From assembly GCA_026708165.1 (NCBI GenBank), contig JAPOVO010000017.1, positions 1-5,827 of the forward strand: a stretch of 5,827 nt of DNA. Reading direction: 5' to 3'. Source of the DNA: Chloroflexota bacterium. GTDB taxonomy: Bacteria > Chloroflexota > UBA11872 > VXNJ01. Of this stretch, positions 1-5,827 are shown piece by piece (position 1 is the stretch's first letter; the number at the start of each line of letters is the position of its first letter). The position numbers were made by a program, and so were the translations under genes. The notes under the pieces are model-generated. The model saw only the letters and a program-made list of their open reading frames with translations. It made no database searches and was not told where the DNA came from.

Positions 1-405
1 CTGGGCGTCAAGATAATCGACCGCCGCAACGAGGTCGTCAGCCTCTCGAAGGCCCAGGCTCGTATACCTTCCTCCGCTCTCCCCGCATCCCTGACAATCG
101 AACGTCATGATCGAAAACCCACGATTCCACAGCGCCTCAGCCCGCGACTCCATCTCGCGATGATTGGTCCACGCGCCATGACACAAGACAATCGTGCCCT
201 TCGCTCGCTCGCGGATCCCGGTCCAGCCGGCGAGCCGCAGCCCGGCGCGGTTGTGAAAGGTCACCCGCTCGAACGAGACCTCCGCCGGCTGGTATCCCTC
301 CGGCTCATACTCTCGTTTCGGCGTTATCAGGTTGAAGGCGGAGCGGACGGTGATCGCTAGGTAACCGAGAACCGCCGCGCCTATCAGCGCTAGGGCGGTC
401 TTCAT
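1..405 (-). CDS. Membrane-anchored alpha/beta hydrolase, N-terminal part (3' end outside the window)
   Basis: I translated 135 codons by hand from the ATG at 405; the frame stays open to the window edge. Residues about 3-20 form a hydrophobic segment ([20 protein letters not shown]), suggesting a signal anchor with the hydrolase domain outside the membrane. Next come a strand-rich stretch, the oxyanion-type motif 'VLCHG' (H76-G77) and 'FDCQGCGESGG' (103-112), which matches the family's D-x-R-G-x-G-x-S-G-G turn. 'LREADDLVAAVDYL' (119-132) then matches the helix that normally precedes the nucleophile elbow. The GxSxG serine and the catalytic Asp and His lie beyond position 1, so activity and substrate cannot be judged. 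The start overlaps the trpA stop as ATGA, implying translational coupling, although hydrolysis is not a tryptophan-pathway step. The family call is firm; the substrate is unknown. Similar proteins are annotated as serine aminopeptidase-like or general esterase-like hydrolases. Confidence 0.85.
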   Translation of the reverse strand, partial: MKTALALIGAAVLGYLAITVRSAFNLITPKREYEPEGYQPAEVSFERVTFHNRAGLRLAGWTGIRERAKGTIVLCHGAWTNHREMESRAEALWNRGFSIMTFDCQGCGESGGRYTSLGLREADDLVAAVDYLDAQ

Positions 406-1196
406 CTCCCGCTGGCAGCCTCCACCATCGATTCGACGTATGAACGCGCCGCGTCCAGCCGCTCGTCGTCGGACGCCTCCTCGATCAAGCGGACGAACCT
501 GCCGCCGATGATCGCGCCGTTCGCTTTGCCCCGAAGCGACGCGATGTGGTCCGGGCGTGAGATTCCGAATCCAACTACCAGCGGAATCGACGTTTCGCGG
601 CGAACTCGGGCCAGGAAATCGCCCACGCCCTGCCCAATCTGCTCTCCCCCGGTCGTGCCGGTAAGCGAAACGCAATACAGAAAACCGTCGGCATGACTCG
701 CCACGGTCTTCAGTCGGCTTTCGTTGGTCGTCGGGGCCACCAGGTAGACCATGCTCAGATCGCAGCCTTGCAAAGCCCGCTCGAACTCGCCGGCTTCGTC
801 GGGAGGAAGGTCTGGAACTATCAGCCCGTCCACGCCGGCTTCGGTCGCATCCCGTACGAGGTTTTCAAGACCGTAGGCCAGAAACGGGTTCGTGTAACCC
901 ATCAATAGCAGAGCCGCGTCGGACTTCCTCCGCACCGCCGCCGCGACGTCCAGGCAGTCCCGCATTGTCACTCCCTGCTGAAGCGCCTTGTATGACGACG
1001 CTTGTATGGTCGCCCCGTCCGCCAGGGGATCGGAGAACGGCACTCCCAGCTCGATTATCTCGGCCCCGGATTCAATGGCCGCGAGCGTGAGCTCCCGCGA
1101 CTCCGAAACGCTCGGATGGCCGATGGTCAGAAAGATGCTGACGACCAGCCGATCCTCCTCGGCCGCACGCTCGAAAATCCGCGAAAGCCGGTTCAA
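402..1196 (-). CDS. trpA: Tryptophan synthase alpha subunit
   Basis: TrpA cleaves indole-3-glycerol phosphate to indole and glyceraldehyde 3-phosphate in the cytosol and channels indole to TrpB. The 264-residue product has the usual length for this (beta/alpha)8 barrel. The catalytic pair is present in '[15 protein letters not shown]', at Glu49 and Asp60, the same numbers as in the enteric enzyme. Further family motifs are '[10 protein letters not shown]' (100-109), 'VPDLPPDE' (127-134), the loop 'SLTGTTGG' (177-184) and the phosphate-binding 'VGFGIS' (208-213). The last phosphate-loop motif reads 'IIGGRFV' where 'VVGSAIV'-like sequence is common, a mild change. The start is TTG, overlapping the trpB stop as TTGA. 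I see no ATG or GTG nearby that would keep the conserved N-terminus, and no clear Shine-Dalgarno, so translation probably depends on ribosomes finishing trpB. Its own TGA overlaps the next gene's ATG. Confidence 0.97.
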   Translation of the reverse strand: MNRLSRIFERAAEEDRLVVSIFLTIGHPSVSESRELTLAAIESGAEIIELGVPFSDPLADGATIQASSYKALQQGVTMRDCLDVAAAVRRKSDAALLLMGYTNPFLAYGLENLVRDATEAGVDGLIVPDLPPDEAGEFERALQGCDLSMVYLVAPTTNESRLKTVASHADGFLYCVSLTGTTGGEQIGQGVGDFLARVRRETSIPLVVGFGISRPDHIASLRGKANGAIIGGRFVRLIEEASDDERLDAARSYVESMVEAASGR

Positions 1197-2431
1197 CCGC
1201 GCAGACCCAGTTCGTCCACCACCGTCTCCATGTCCTTGTCGCCGCGGCCGGAGAGGTTGATGACTATGATCTCGTCCCTGCTCATCGACGGCGCGATGTC
1301 AATCACGTAAGCCAGCGCGTGCGCGGGTTCCAGCGCCGGGATGATCCCTTCCTCCCGCGCCAAGACTCCAAGCGCCCTGAGCGCGTCATCGTCATTTCGC
1401 GCAACGTAGCTGGCTCGTCCGGAGTCCATCAGATAGCTGTGCTCAGGCCCCACGCCCGGATAGTCGAGACCCGCCGAGATGCTGTGAGCCTCGTGCACCT
1501 GGCCGTTCTCGTCCTGTAGCAGGTAGCTGCGCGCGCCGTGAAGCACTCCCGGCCGTCCCGCCGTGAGGGTTGCCGCGTGCATCCCCGAGTTGATGCCGGT
1601 CCCCCCGGCCTCGACGCCCACCATTTTCACGTCAGCGTCGCGCACGAACTCGTAGAACAGCCCCATAGCGTTGCTGCCCCCGCCGACGCAGGCCACCAGA
1701 AGGTCCGGCAACCGGCCCGTCAGCTCGATAATCTGCTCGCGCGCTTCCCGGCCTATAACCGCCTGGAAGTCCCGAACGATCATCGGATACGGATGCGGCC
1801 CGGCAACCGATCCGAAGATATAGAAGGTATTGAGAACGTTGGTCACCCAGTCGCGGATGGCCTCGTTGATGGCGTCCTTCAGGGTACGGCTTCCCGACGA
1901 CACGGGTATAACCTCCGCGCCGAGAATCTTCATGCGGAAGACGTTCAGCTCCTGCCGGCGGATGTCCTCCTCCCCCATGTAGATCAGGCATTCCAGATCG
2001 AGCATCGCGCAAACTGTCGCGCCCGCGACTCCGTGCTGGCCCGCGCCGGTTTCGGCGATGATCCGGTCCTTTCCCATCGCCTTTGCCAGAAGCCCCTGCC
2101 CCATAGCGTTGTTGATCTTGTGCGCGCCCGTGTGCGCTAGGTCCTCACGCTTGAAATAGATCCGTGCGCCGCCAAGCTTGTCGGTAAGCCGCTCGGCAAA
2201 GTAAGTCGGGGTCGGTCTCCCCACGTAATGCTTCAGCAGCCGCTCGAGCTCGGCGTTGAATTCCTTGTCTTCCTTCACGCGCGAATATGCGTCCGCCATC
2301 TCCTCCAGCGCCGGCATCAGCGTCTCCGGCACGAACCGCCCCCCGAACGTCCCGAAGTGTCCCGTGTCCGTCGGTAGGTTTTCCCAAACCGACGCGTCGA
2401 ATGTGGCTTGCTGCGCGCCGCTGGAAGTCAT
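1193..2431 (-). CDS. trpB: Tryptophan synthase beta subunit
   Basis: TrpB is the PLP enzyme that condenses indole with L-serine to give L-tryptophan, working as a complex with TrpA. The 412-residue product is slightly longer than typical (about 390-400) because of an N-terminal extension of about 20 residues before '[15 protein letters not shown]'. The PLP Schiff-base lysine is Lys105 in 'HTGAHKINN'. The acid-base glutamate is Glu127 in 'AETGAGQHG'. The PLP phosphate loop is 'GGGSNAMG' (250-257), and the Ser contacting the pyridine ring is Ser394 in 'NLSGRGDKD'. These features place it with the canonical TrpB1 type that pairs with TrpA, not the stand-alone TrpB2 type. The ATG at 2431 has a good upstream ribosome binding site. 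A 72-bp gap separates it from the preceding unknown gene, the largest gap in the cluster, and the stop overlaps the TTG of trpA. Confidence 0.98.
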   Translation of the reverse strand: MTSSGAQQATFDASVWENLPTDTGHFGTFGGRFVPETLMPALEEMADAYSRVKEDKEFNAELERLLKHYVGRPTPTYFAERLTDKLGGARIYFKREDLAHTGAHKINNAMGQGLLAKAMGKDRIIAETGAGQHGVAGATVCAMLDLECLIYMGEEDIRRQELNVFRMKILGAEVIPVSSGSRTLKDAINEAIRDWVTNVLNTFYIFGSVAGPHPYPMIVRDFQAVIGREAREQIIELTGRLPDLLVACVGGGSNAMGLFYEFVRDADVKMVGVEAGGTGINSGMHAATLTAGRPGVLHGARSYLLQDENGQVHEAHSISAGLDYPGVGPEHSYLMDSGRASYVARNDDDALRALGVLAREEGIIPALEPAHALAYVIDIAPSMSRDEIIVINLSGRGDKDMETVVDELGLRG

Positions 2432-2440
2432 CGCCAGCTA

Positions 2441-2448
2441 CCTTTCCC
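2441..2448 (-). promoter_or_regulatory. Ribosome binding site of trpB
   Basis: On the minus strand the sequence GGGAAAGG ends 9 nt before the trpB ATG. This purine-rich Shine-Dalgarno-like site supports the ATG at 2431 as the start. It also shows that trpB can initiate independently, unlike trpA, which has no clear site of its own. Confidence 0.6.
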
Positions 2449-2449
2449 T

Positions 2450-2478
2450 AACGTGACCGCTGCCGTCAGAACGTGACC
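2450..2478. repeat. Two 9-bp direct repeats upstream of trpB, 20 bp apart
   Basis: The plus strand reads AACGTGACC at 2450-2458 and again at 2470-2478 (GGTCACGTT on the minus strand). The offset is exactly 20 bp, close to two helical turns, so both copies would face the same side of the DNA. They sit just upstream of the trpB ribosome binding site, in the only sizeable intergenic gap. A tandem operator half-site pair is one reading; chance or a decayed duplication is another. I see no convincing -35/-10 promoter around them. Confidence 0.4.
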
Positions 2479-2503
2479 CATGGAAACACTCGGGCCGCAC
2501 CGC

Positions 2504-3625
2504 CTACCCAATTCTGCTCACCAAGCGGTCGAAAAGCGCGAATGGCCGCATTCTCGACTGCGAGTCCATGTAAAGCACCATCAGTCCGAAGCTAACGTTT
2601 CCTTGTCGGCCGATCATTATGTAAACCTGGGGGCGGACTGGTGGCCCTTCGATTCCAAGATCATATTCCCCAACCAGGACGAATTCTTCCTCCGCTATTC
2701 CGAATCCGGTGTCCTCCTGGAAACTCCGCTGAGCGTCGGGAAAGCTGGTCTGTATGTACTGCTCCGATAACGCTCCAATCGTTGGTATTGCCACCTCGCG
2801 AAAGGTGCTCACAAACGACGCGGCATCCGCTTCGGACTCGTGTACGAGGATCAACTCGGAAAACCCCACCGGATGGCGGTGCTGCGTCGGATCCATCGGG
2901 TTGATCGGCTGAAGAGCCTGGACGAAGTAAGAGCTGTGGACCTTGGCGTCAAATGCGGCCTGCAAGAACTCCAGAGGAAATAGACCCAGGAGAGTGTTGC
3001 TCTCGTTTTGGACCACCAGTCCCGGGTCGAACTCGAAGGGCCGCACCGCCGTGCGTCCCGCCGTCAGGTCGCCCAGGAATCCGAACAGCCATGCCTGCAT
3101 CTCCGGCGAAATCGAATCTGGCTGCGTCGCCTCTCCCTCCGGGGTCGGAGTCTCCTCGGCGGGCACGAGTGTGCGTTCCACCGTCGCGGTCGGCGACGGA
3201 GTCGGCTCCACCGGTTCCGGGGTCGGAGTCTCGGCTGCGGGAGTCTCCGTCGTCGGAGCCTCGGTCTCGGCAGCCTCCGTCGTGGGAGCGCTCGTTGGCG
3301 TGGCTTCTTCAGCCGGAGGTGTTCCCTCCGCCTCGGCGGTTGGCGATTCATCCGCCTCCGAGGTTGGAGTTGGTTCGACTTCCGGCGCGGCCTTTGTCCG
3401 AGGCGTTTTGAACGCCACCGCTGGCGTGGAACCCGATCCTCCACCGTCAGGCGATGACTCCACGGTGAACCCCTGATCGCAAGCCGTCGCCGCCAGCAGC
3501 GCCGCGGCGGTCAGAGCAGCCACCGCAAACCATGCCGGCCGCCCCCCGGCAATCGAGCGAAGGAACTCCTTCACCCGACCGTTTCGTCCGAATATCTCGT
3601 CTCTCAAATCACTCATCTCTGTCAA
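2504..3625 (-). CDS. Uncharacterised membrane-anchored protein or lipoprotein with Thr/Pro/Glu-rich linker
   Basis: I do not recognise this 373-residue protein. It has three parts. First is a charged N-terminus of about 30 residues and a hydrophobic segment (about 31-48) ending in 'LLAATAC'. Cys49 could be lipidated, but Ala at -3 and the long N-region make the lipobox imperfect, so an uncleaved anchor is possible. Second is a low-complexity linker (about 53-170) rich in Thr, Pro, Ala and Glu. Third is a compact C-terminal domain (about 171-373) with a mixed alpha/beta pattern, including 'FSELILVHESEADAASFVSTF' split over 255-275 and 'VSFGLMVLY' near the end. I can name no catalytic motif. 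This architecture fits an extracytoplasmic tethered domain. The TTG start at 3625 has GAGG 5 nt upstream; an in-frame ATG at 3616 is the alternative and removes only three residues. The gene sits between trpF and trpB in the same orientation and is probably co-transcribed with them. A role in tryptophan sensing or transport would be speculation. Confidence 0.85.
   Translation of the reverse strand: MTEMSDLRDEIFGRNGRVKEFLRSIAGGRPAWFAVAALTAAALLAATACDQGFTVESSPDGGGSGSTPAVAFKTPRTKAAPEVEPTPTSEADESPTAEAEGTPPAEEATPTSAPTTEAAETEAPTTETPAAETPTPEPVEPTPSPTATVERTLVPAEETPTPEGEATQPDSISPEMQAWLFGFLGDLTAGRTAVRPFEFDPGLVVQNESNTLLGLFPLEFLQAAFDAKVHSSYFVQALQPINPMDPTQHRHPVGFSELILVHESEADAASFVSTFREVAIPTIGALSEQYIQTSFPDAQRSFQEDTGFGIAEEEFVLVGEYDLGIEGPPVRPQVYIMIGRQGNVSFGLMVLYMDSQSRMRPFALFDRLVSRIG
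3116..3385 (-). repeat. Low-complexity Thr/Pro/Glu linker-coding region
   Basis: This stretch encodes residues about 81-170 of the unknown protein and consists of degenerate repeats of Thr, Pro, Glu and Ala codons. An exact 17-bp direct repeat occurs at 3138-3154 and 3216-3232, offset by 78 bp (26 codons), both copies coding an 'ETPTPE' unit. Residues 81-150 contain no Lys or Arg, so the linker is strongly acidic. Its length probably varies between relatives through repeat slippage. Confidence 0.75.
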
Positions 3626-3640
3626 AAGGGCCTCGCCCTT
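3624..3640 (-). terminator. Short hairpin with T-run directly after the trpF stop; possible weak terminator or start-site sequester
   Basis: The minus strand reads AAGGGC-GAG-GCCCTT followed by TT, a 6-bp perfect stem with a 3-nt loop and a run of four T. It begins at the first base after the trpF TAG and runs into the TTG start of the next gene. The stem is short for an efficient intrinsic terminator. Its loop and 3' arm contain the GAGG that would serve as that gene's ribosome binding site, so it may instead reduce translation of the unknown gene. The structure is visible in the sequence; its function is inferred. Confidence 0.35.
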
Positions 3641-4246
3641 CTATGACTTCGCCGCTTCCACGAATCGGTGGATCTTTTCGATGTCCTTCTCGCCATCCGT
3701 CTCCACCCCGCTGCTCACGTCGACGCCCCAGGGCGAGACCGCCTCAATCGCCCGCTTTACGTTGTCGGTATTGAGACCGCCCGCCAGAAGCACGTCAACT
3801 CTTGCGGCCAGTCCCGCCGCGCGGCTCCACTCCCATTCTATTCCTGCGCCGCCCACTACATGCGGCGCGTCTACGTGTTTTATCGGGTTGGCGTATGCGA
3901 ATGGATCGGGAGCCACCCCCGCGTCAGTTACGCGGAAGCTCTTCATCGCCTCCACGCCGAGGCTGTCGCAAAACTCCGGCGATTCGTCCCCGTTCAGTTG
4001 CGCCACTTCGATTCCGGCTATCTCGACTGCCGCCGCAACTTCCTCAAACCGCGGGTTTACGAAGATCCCAACCTTGCGTACGCCCGCTGGCGCTTCCCCC
4101 AATATCTCGGCGGCCAGCGGCAGCGGTACTCGACGGCGCGCCGGGCACAGCACCACTCCCAGCATGTCCGCGCCCGCCTCGACCGCCGCCCGCGCGTCCT
4201 CCGGTCGCCTCAACCCGCAAATCTTGACTCTGATTCCTTCAGGCAC
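3641..4246 (-). CDS. trpF: Phosphoribosylanthranilate isomerase
   Basis: TrpF converts N-(5-phosphoribosyl)anthranilate to the open-chain carboxyphenylamino-deoxyribulose phosphate (CdRP) by an Amadori rearrangement. The 201-residue product has the normal size for this (beta/alpha)8 barrel. The catalytic base is Cys10 in 'VKICGL', and the catalytic acid is Asp126 in 'KHVDAPHVVGGAG'. The phosphate-binding motifs 'LAGGLNTDNV' (154-163) and 'VDVSSGVE' (175-182) are intact. Odd points are 'QLNGDE' (83-88), where the family usually has 'QLHGDE', 'GGAG' instead of 'GGTG', and 'PARRRV' in place of the usual Ser-Pro/Arg-Arg loop. None removes a catalytic residue, so I expect an active enzyme. The start is GTG, supported by GGAGG 6 nt upstream, and overlaps the end of trpC by 8 bp. 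Confidence 0.96.
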   Translation of the reverse strand: MPEGIRVKICGLRRPEDARAAVEAGADMLGVVLCPARRRVPLPLAAEILGEAPAGVRKVGIFVNPRFEEVAAAVEIAGIEVAQLNGDESPEFCDSLGVEAMKSFRVTDAGVAPDPFAYANPIKHVDAPHVVGGAGIEWEWSRAAGLAARVDVLLAGGLNTDNVKRAIEAVSPWGVDVSSGVETDGEKDIEKIHRFVEAAKS

Positions 4247-5045
4247 GCCCGGCCTCCACCAGCCGCGACACGGCCTCCTCTCGGCACGCGGATCTCACTA
4301 TCGACTCGCCCACCAGCACGGCGTCCACGCCCAGATCACGGAGCGCTCGAACGTCCTCCGCAACACGGATTCCACTCTCACTCACGACGGGGATTCCGGA
4401 GGGAATCAGTGGTACCAGTCCTTCGGTAACCGCAAGGTCGGTGTGGAAAGTCCGCAGATCGCGATTGTTTATCCCGATTGCATCCGGTTCGGCGTCCAGC
4501 GCGCGCCCCAGTTCCGCTTCGGTATGGACCTCGATCAGAACGTCCAGGTCGAGCGAGTGCGCCGCCGCCGAGAGATCGCTCATGTCGTCGAGCGCCGCCG
4601 CGATAAGCAATATCGCGTCCGCCCCCATGACGCGGCTCTCGACCACCTGATACTCGTCGATCACGAAGTCCTTTCTCAACACCGGTAACTCGACGGCGCT
4701 CCGTGCCGAATCCAGGTCTCCGGCGCTTCCCTTGAAATAGCGGGCGTCCGTTAATACCGACATAGCCGCCGCCCCGCCCCGCTCGTACTCGCGAGCCGTG
4801 GTAGCCGGATCGAGTCCCGTTCCAAACGCCCCCGCCGACGGCGAAGCCCGCTTGAACTCCGCTATCACCGAAACGCCCGGCCTCGAGAGCGCGCGGGCGA
4901 ACCCTCGCGGACGCGGCAGACCCGCCGACCGTTCCATCAACAGTGATTGAGAGTGCGTTTCGCTAGCCAACGCGACCTCGGCGCGCTTGTGCTCGATGAT
5001 CTCATCGAGAATCGTCAGCGTTCTCGTCACCGGCTCAGACCTCAT
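4239..5045 (-). CDS. trpC: Indole-3-glycerol phosphate synthase
   Basis: TrpC closes the ring of carboxyphenylamino-deoxyribulose phosphate, releasing CO2 and water to give indole-3-glycerol phosphate, the substrate of TrpA. The product is 268 residues, a usual length for a single-function enzyme; it is not fused to TrpF as in enteric bacteria. Catalytic and binding residues are in place: Glu63 and Lys65 in 'IAEFKRASPS', Lys125 in 'LRKDF', Glu172 in 'LIEVH', Asn193 in 'GINNRDL', and Glu223-Ser224 in 'VSESGI'. The substrate-phosphate region includes 'LVGESIVRS' (244-252). The ATG at 5045 overlaps the trpD end by 11 bp and lacks a strong Shine-Dalgarno, suggesting coupling to trpD translation. 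The order trpD-trpC-trpF follows the pathway closely. Confidence 0.97.
   Translation of the reverse strand: MRSEPVTRTLTILDEIIEHKRAEVALASETHSQSLLMERSAGLPRPRGFARALSRPGVSVIAEFKRASPSAGAFGTGLDPATTAREYERGGAAAMSVLTDARYFKGSAGDLDSARSAVELPVLRKDFVIDEYQVVESRVMGADAILLIAAALDDMSDLSAAAHSLDLDVLIEVHTEAELGRALDAEPDAIGINNRDLRTFHTDLAVTEGLVPLIPSGIPVVSESGIRVAEDVRALRDLGVDAVLVGESIVRSACREEAVSRLVEAGRA
4253..4257 (-). promoter_or_regulatory. Ribosome binding site of trpF
   Basis: A perfect GGAGG on the minus strand lies within the last codons of trpC, 6 nt before the GTG at 4246. It settles the trpF start as GTG. It also means trpF can be initiated efficiently while trpC is still being translated. Confidence 0.75.
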
Positions 5046-5827
5046 TGCTCAATTCGACCAGCGATTCCAGTGCCGCGCGCGCCTTGCCGCCGTCAATCGA
5101 CTCGGCGGCCAGACGAACTCCACTCCCGATATCTGGTGCTAGACCCGCCGCGAAGATCCCGGCGCCGGCGTTGATGAGCAGCACGTCGCGCCGCGGACCC
5201 TCCTCGCCGTTCAATACCGATCTGATGATCGCCGCGTTGTGTTCGGGGTCACCTCCCGCTATCGCCTCGACAGGCGCGGTATCCAGCCCGAAGTCGCTCG
5301 GCTGGATTTCATACCGGCTGACCTCTCCGCCGCGCGCGTCGGCCACCAGCGTCGGCCCCGAAATCGACACCTCGTCGAGTCCTTCCTTTCCGTGGACCAC
5401 CAGCGCGTGCTCGGCTCCCATGCGCACGAGGACTTCAGCCATCGTTCCTACCAGATCGGCGCGGCCCACCCCCAGCACCTGCCGTTTCACGCCGGTCGGA
5501 TTCGTCAGCGGCCCCAGCACGTTGAATACCGTTCTGATGCCGATTTCCCGCCGCAACGGCGCGGCGAACTTCATCGCCGGATGATAGGTCTGCGCGAACA
5601 TGAACCCCACGCCCGTCCGGCTGATGCACTCCGCCACCGCCCCTGGCGGCAGGTCTATCTTCACGCCCAGCGCTTCGAGCACGTCCGCGCTCCCGCTCAT
5701 GCTCGTCGCCGCGCGATTGCCGTGCTTGGCGACTTTGCCGCCCGCGCCCGCCACCACGAAGGCCGCCGCCGTACACCCAAAGGCATCGAGAAGTGGATTT
5801 CCGTGACGCGGTTCAGCCGGACCTCGA
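5035..5827 (-). CDS. trpD: Anthranilate phosphoribosyltransferase, C-terminal part (5' end outside the window)
   Basis: TrpD transfers phosphoribose from PRPP to anthranilate. The visible part is about 264 codons, open to the window edge. The GTG at 5757 is an internal Val codon, not a start, because conserved sequence ('TAAAFVVAGAGG') continues upstream of it. Family motifs seen are 'VAKHGNRAATS', 'SGSADVLEALGV', 'GVGFMFAQTYHPAMK', 'RREIGIRTVFNVLGPLTNP', and the metal-binding 'GLDEVSISGPT' with its Asp-Glu pair. 'GGDPEHNAAI' and 'LINAGAGIFAAG' follow toward the C-terminus. The N-terminal helical domain lies outside the window. An anomaly sits at the 5' edge: the expected GTGGDG...NIST PRPP-binding region should lie immediately before 'TAAAFV', but the frame there reads 'GNPLLDAFGC'. 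The body is a confident TrpD; whether this copy is intact at the N-terminal side is uncertain. Confidence 0.92.
   Translation of the reverse strand, partial: RGPAEPRHGNPLLDAFGCTAAAFVVAGAGGKVAKHGNRAATSMSGSADVLEALGVKIDLPPGAVAECISRTGVGFMFAQTYHPAMKFAAPLRREIGIRTVFNVLGPLTNPTGVKRQVLGVGRADLVGTMAEVLVRMGAEHALVVHGKEGLDEVSISGPTLVADARGGEVSRYEIQPSDFGLDTAPVEAIAGGDPEHNAAIIRSVLNGEEGPRRDVLLINAGAGIFAAGLAPDIGSGVRLAAESIDGGKARAALESLVELSNEV
5773..5827 (-). other. Terminal stretch where the trpD frame stops resembling TrpD
   Basis: Upstream of the Thr codon at 5770-5772 the trpD frame stays open but reads 'RGPAEPRHGNPLLDAFGC' and lacks the glycine-rich GTGGDG and Asn-Ile-Ser-Thr motifs expected here. The neighbouring minus-strand frame reads 'EVRLNRVTEIHFSMPLGV', which looks more protein-like, with mostly G/C third positions, and could be foreign coding sequence. 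No other part of the window is obviously duplicated or inverted here. This may be a junction (assembly or rearrangement) and not ordinary trpD sequence. Confidence 0.5.

Noticed and set aside
1538..2140. 200-codon plus-strand open frame opposite trpB
   Set aside because: It is a shadow of the conserved trpB coding region, rich in Arg and His, with no recognisable motif.
2432..2503. A promoter for trpBA in the 72-bp gap
   Set aside because: No pair of -35 and -10 boxes with proper spacing could be identified by eye, so only the direct repeats and ribosome binding site are reported.
2943..3476. Long plus-strand open frames (up to 177 codons, in several frames) opposite the linker region
   Set aside because: All are Ser/Val/Gly- or Arg-rich translations of the low-complexity repeat on the opposite strand. 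The GC-rich repeat simply lacks stop codons, and the minus-strand frame has an anchor segment plus a folded-looking domain.
3681..4688. 335-codon plus-strand open frame opposite trpF and trpC
   Set aside because: It is the antisense shadow of two clearly recognisable enzyme genes with intact catalytic motifs. Its translation is Ser/Arg/Pro/Ala-rich without family motifs.
5035..5757. trpD starting at the GTG at 5757 as a complete short gene of 240 codons
   Set aside because: TrpD family sequence ('TAAAFV') continues upstream of that codon in the same frame, so it is an internal Val and the gene is cut by the window edge.
5761..5827. Fold-back or duplicated copy of another part of this window at its end
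   Set aside because: I looked by eye for the last ~60 bases elsewhere on both strands and saw no matching stretch, so a local inversion or duplication is not supported.

Overview
The window is a GC-rich bacterial segment with one compact gene cluster. Every supported gene lies on the minus strand, so transcription runs from position 5827 toward position 1. In that order the genes are trpD (its 5' part runs off the window), trpC, trpF, an uncharacterised membrane-anchored or lipoprotein gene, trpB, trpA, and the first 135 codons of a membrane-anchored alpha/beta hydrolase. The five trp genes encode the steps from anthranilate to L-tryptophan: TrpD phosphoribosylates anthranilate, TrpF isomerises the product, TrpC closes the indole ring, and TrpA and TrpB form tryptophan synthase. 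Anthranilate synthase genes (trpE, trpG) are not present. They would be expected upstream, beyond 5827, as would any leader or attenuator.

The genes are tightly packed. trpD/trpC overlap by 11 bp, trpC/trpF by 8 bp, trpB/trpA by 4 bp (TTGA) and trpA/hydrolase by 4 bp (ATGA). The only breaks flank the unknown gene: 15 bp on its upstream side, almost entirely taken up by a small hairpin, and 72 bp before trpB, containing a pair of 9-bp direct repeats exactly 20 bp apart and a good trpB ribosome binding site. No stretch above 300 bp lacks a gene.

The host is inferred, not proven. The Thr/Pro/Glu-rich linker of the unknown protein, with 'TPTPEP'-type runs behind an N-terminal membrane segment, is a style common in Chloroflexota surface proteins. 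Together with the GC-rich codon use and compact trp order, this makes a Chloroflexota-type bacterium my best guess.

The pathway enzymes look ordinary and intact, with three exceptions. (1) A surface-protein gene of unknown function splits trpF from trpB. (2) The trpD frame loses similarity to its family in the last ~55 bp of the window, exactly where the glycine-rich PRPP-binding motif should be. (3) TrpF has a few substitutions in conserved motifs. I found no mobile element, CRISPR array, tRNA, rRNA or convincing new defence-type system.
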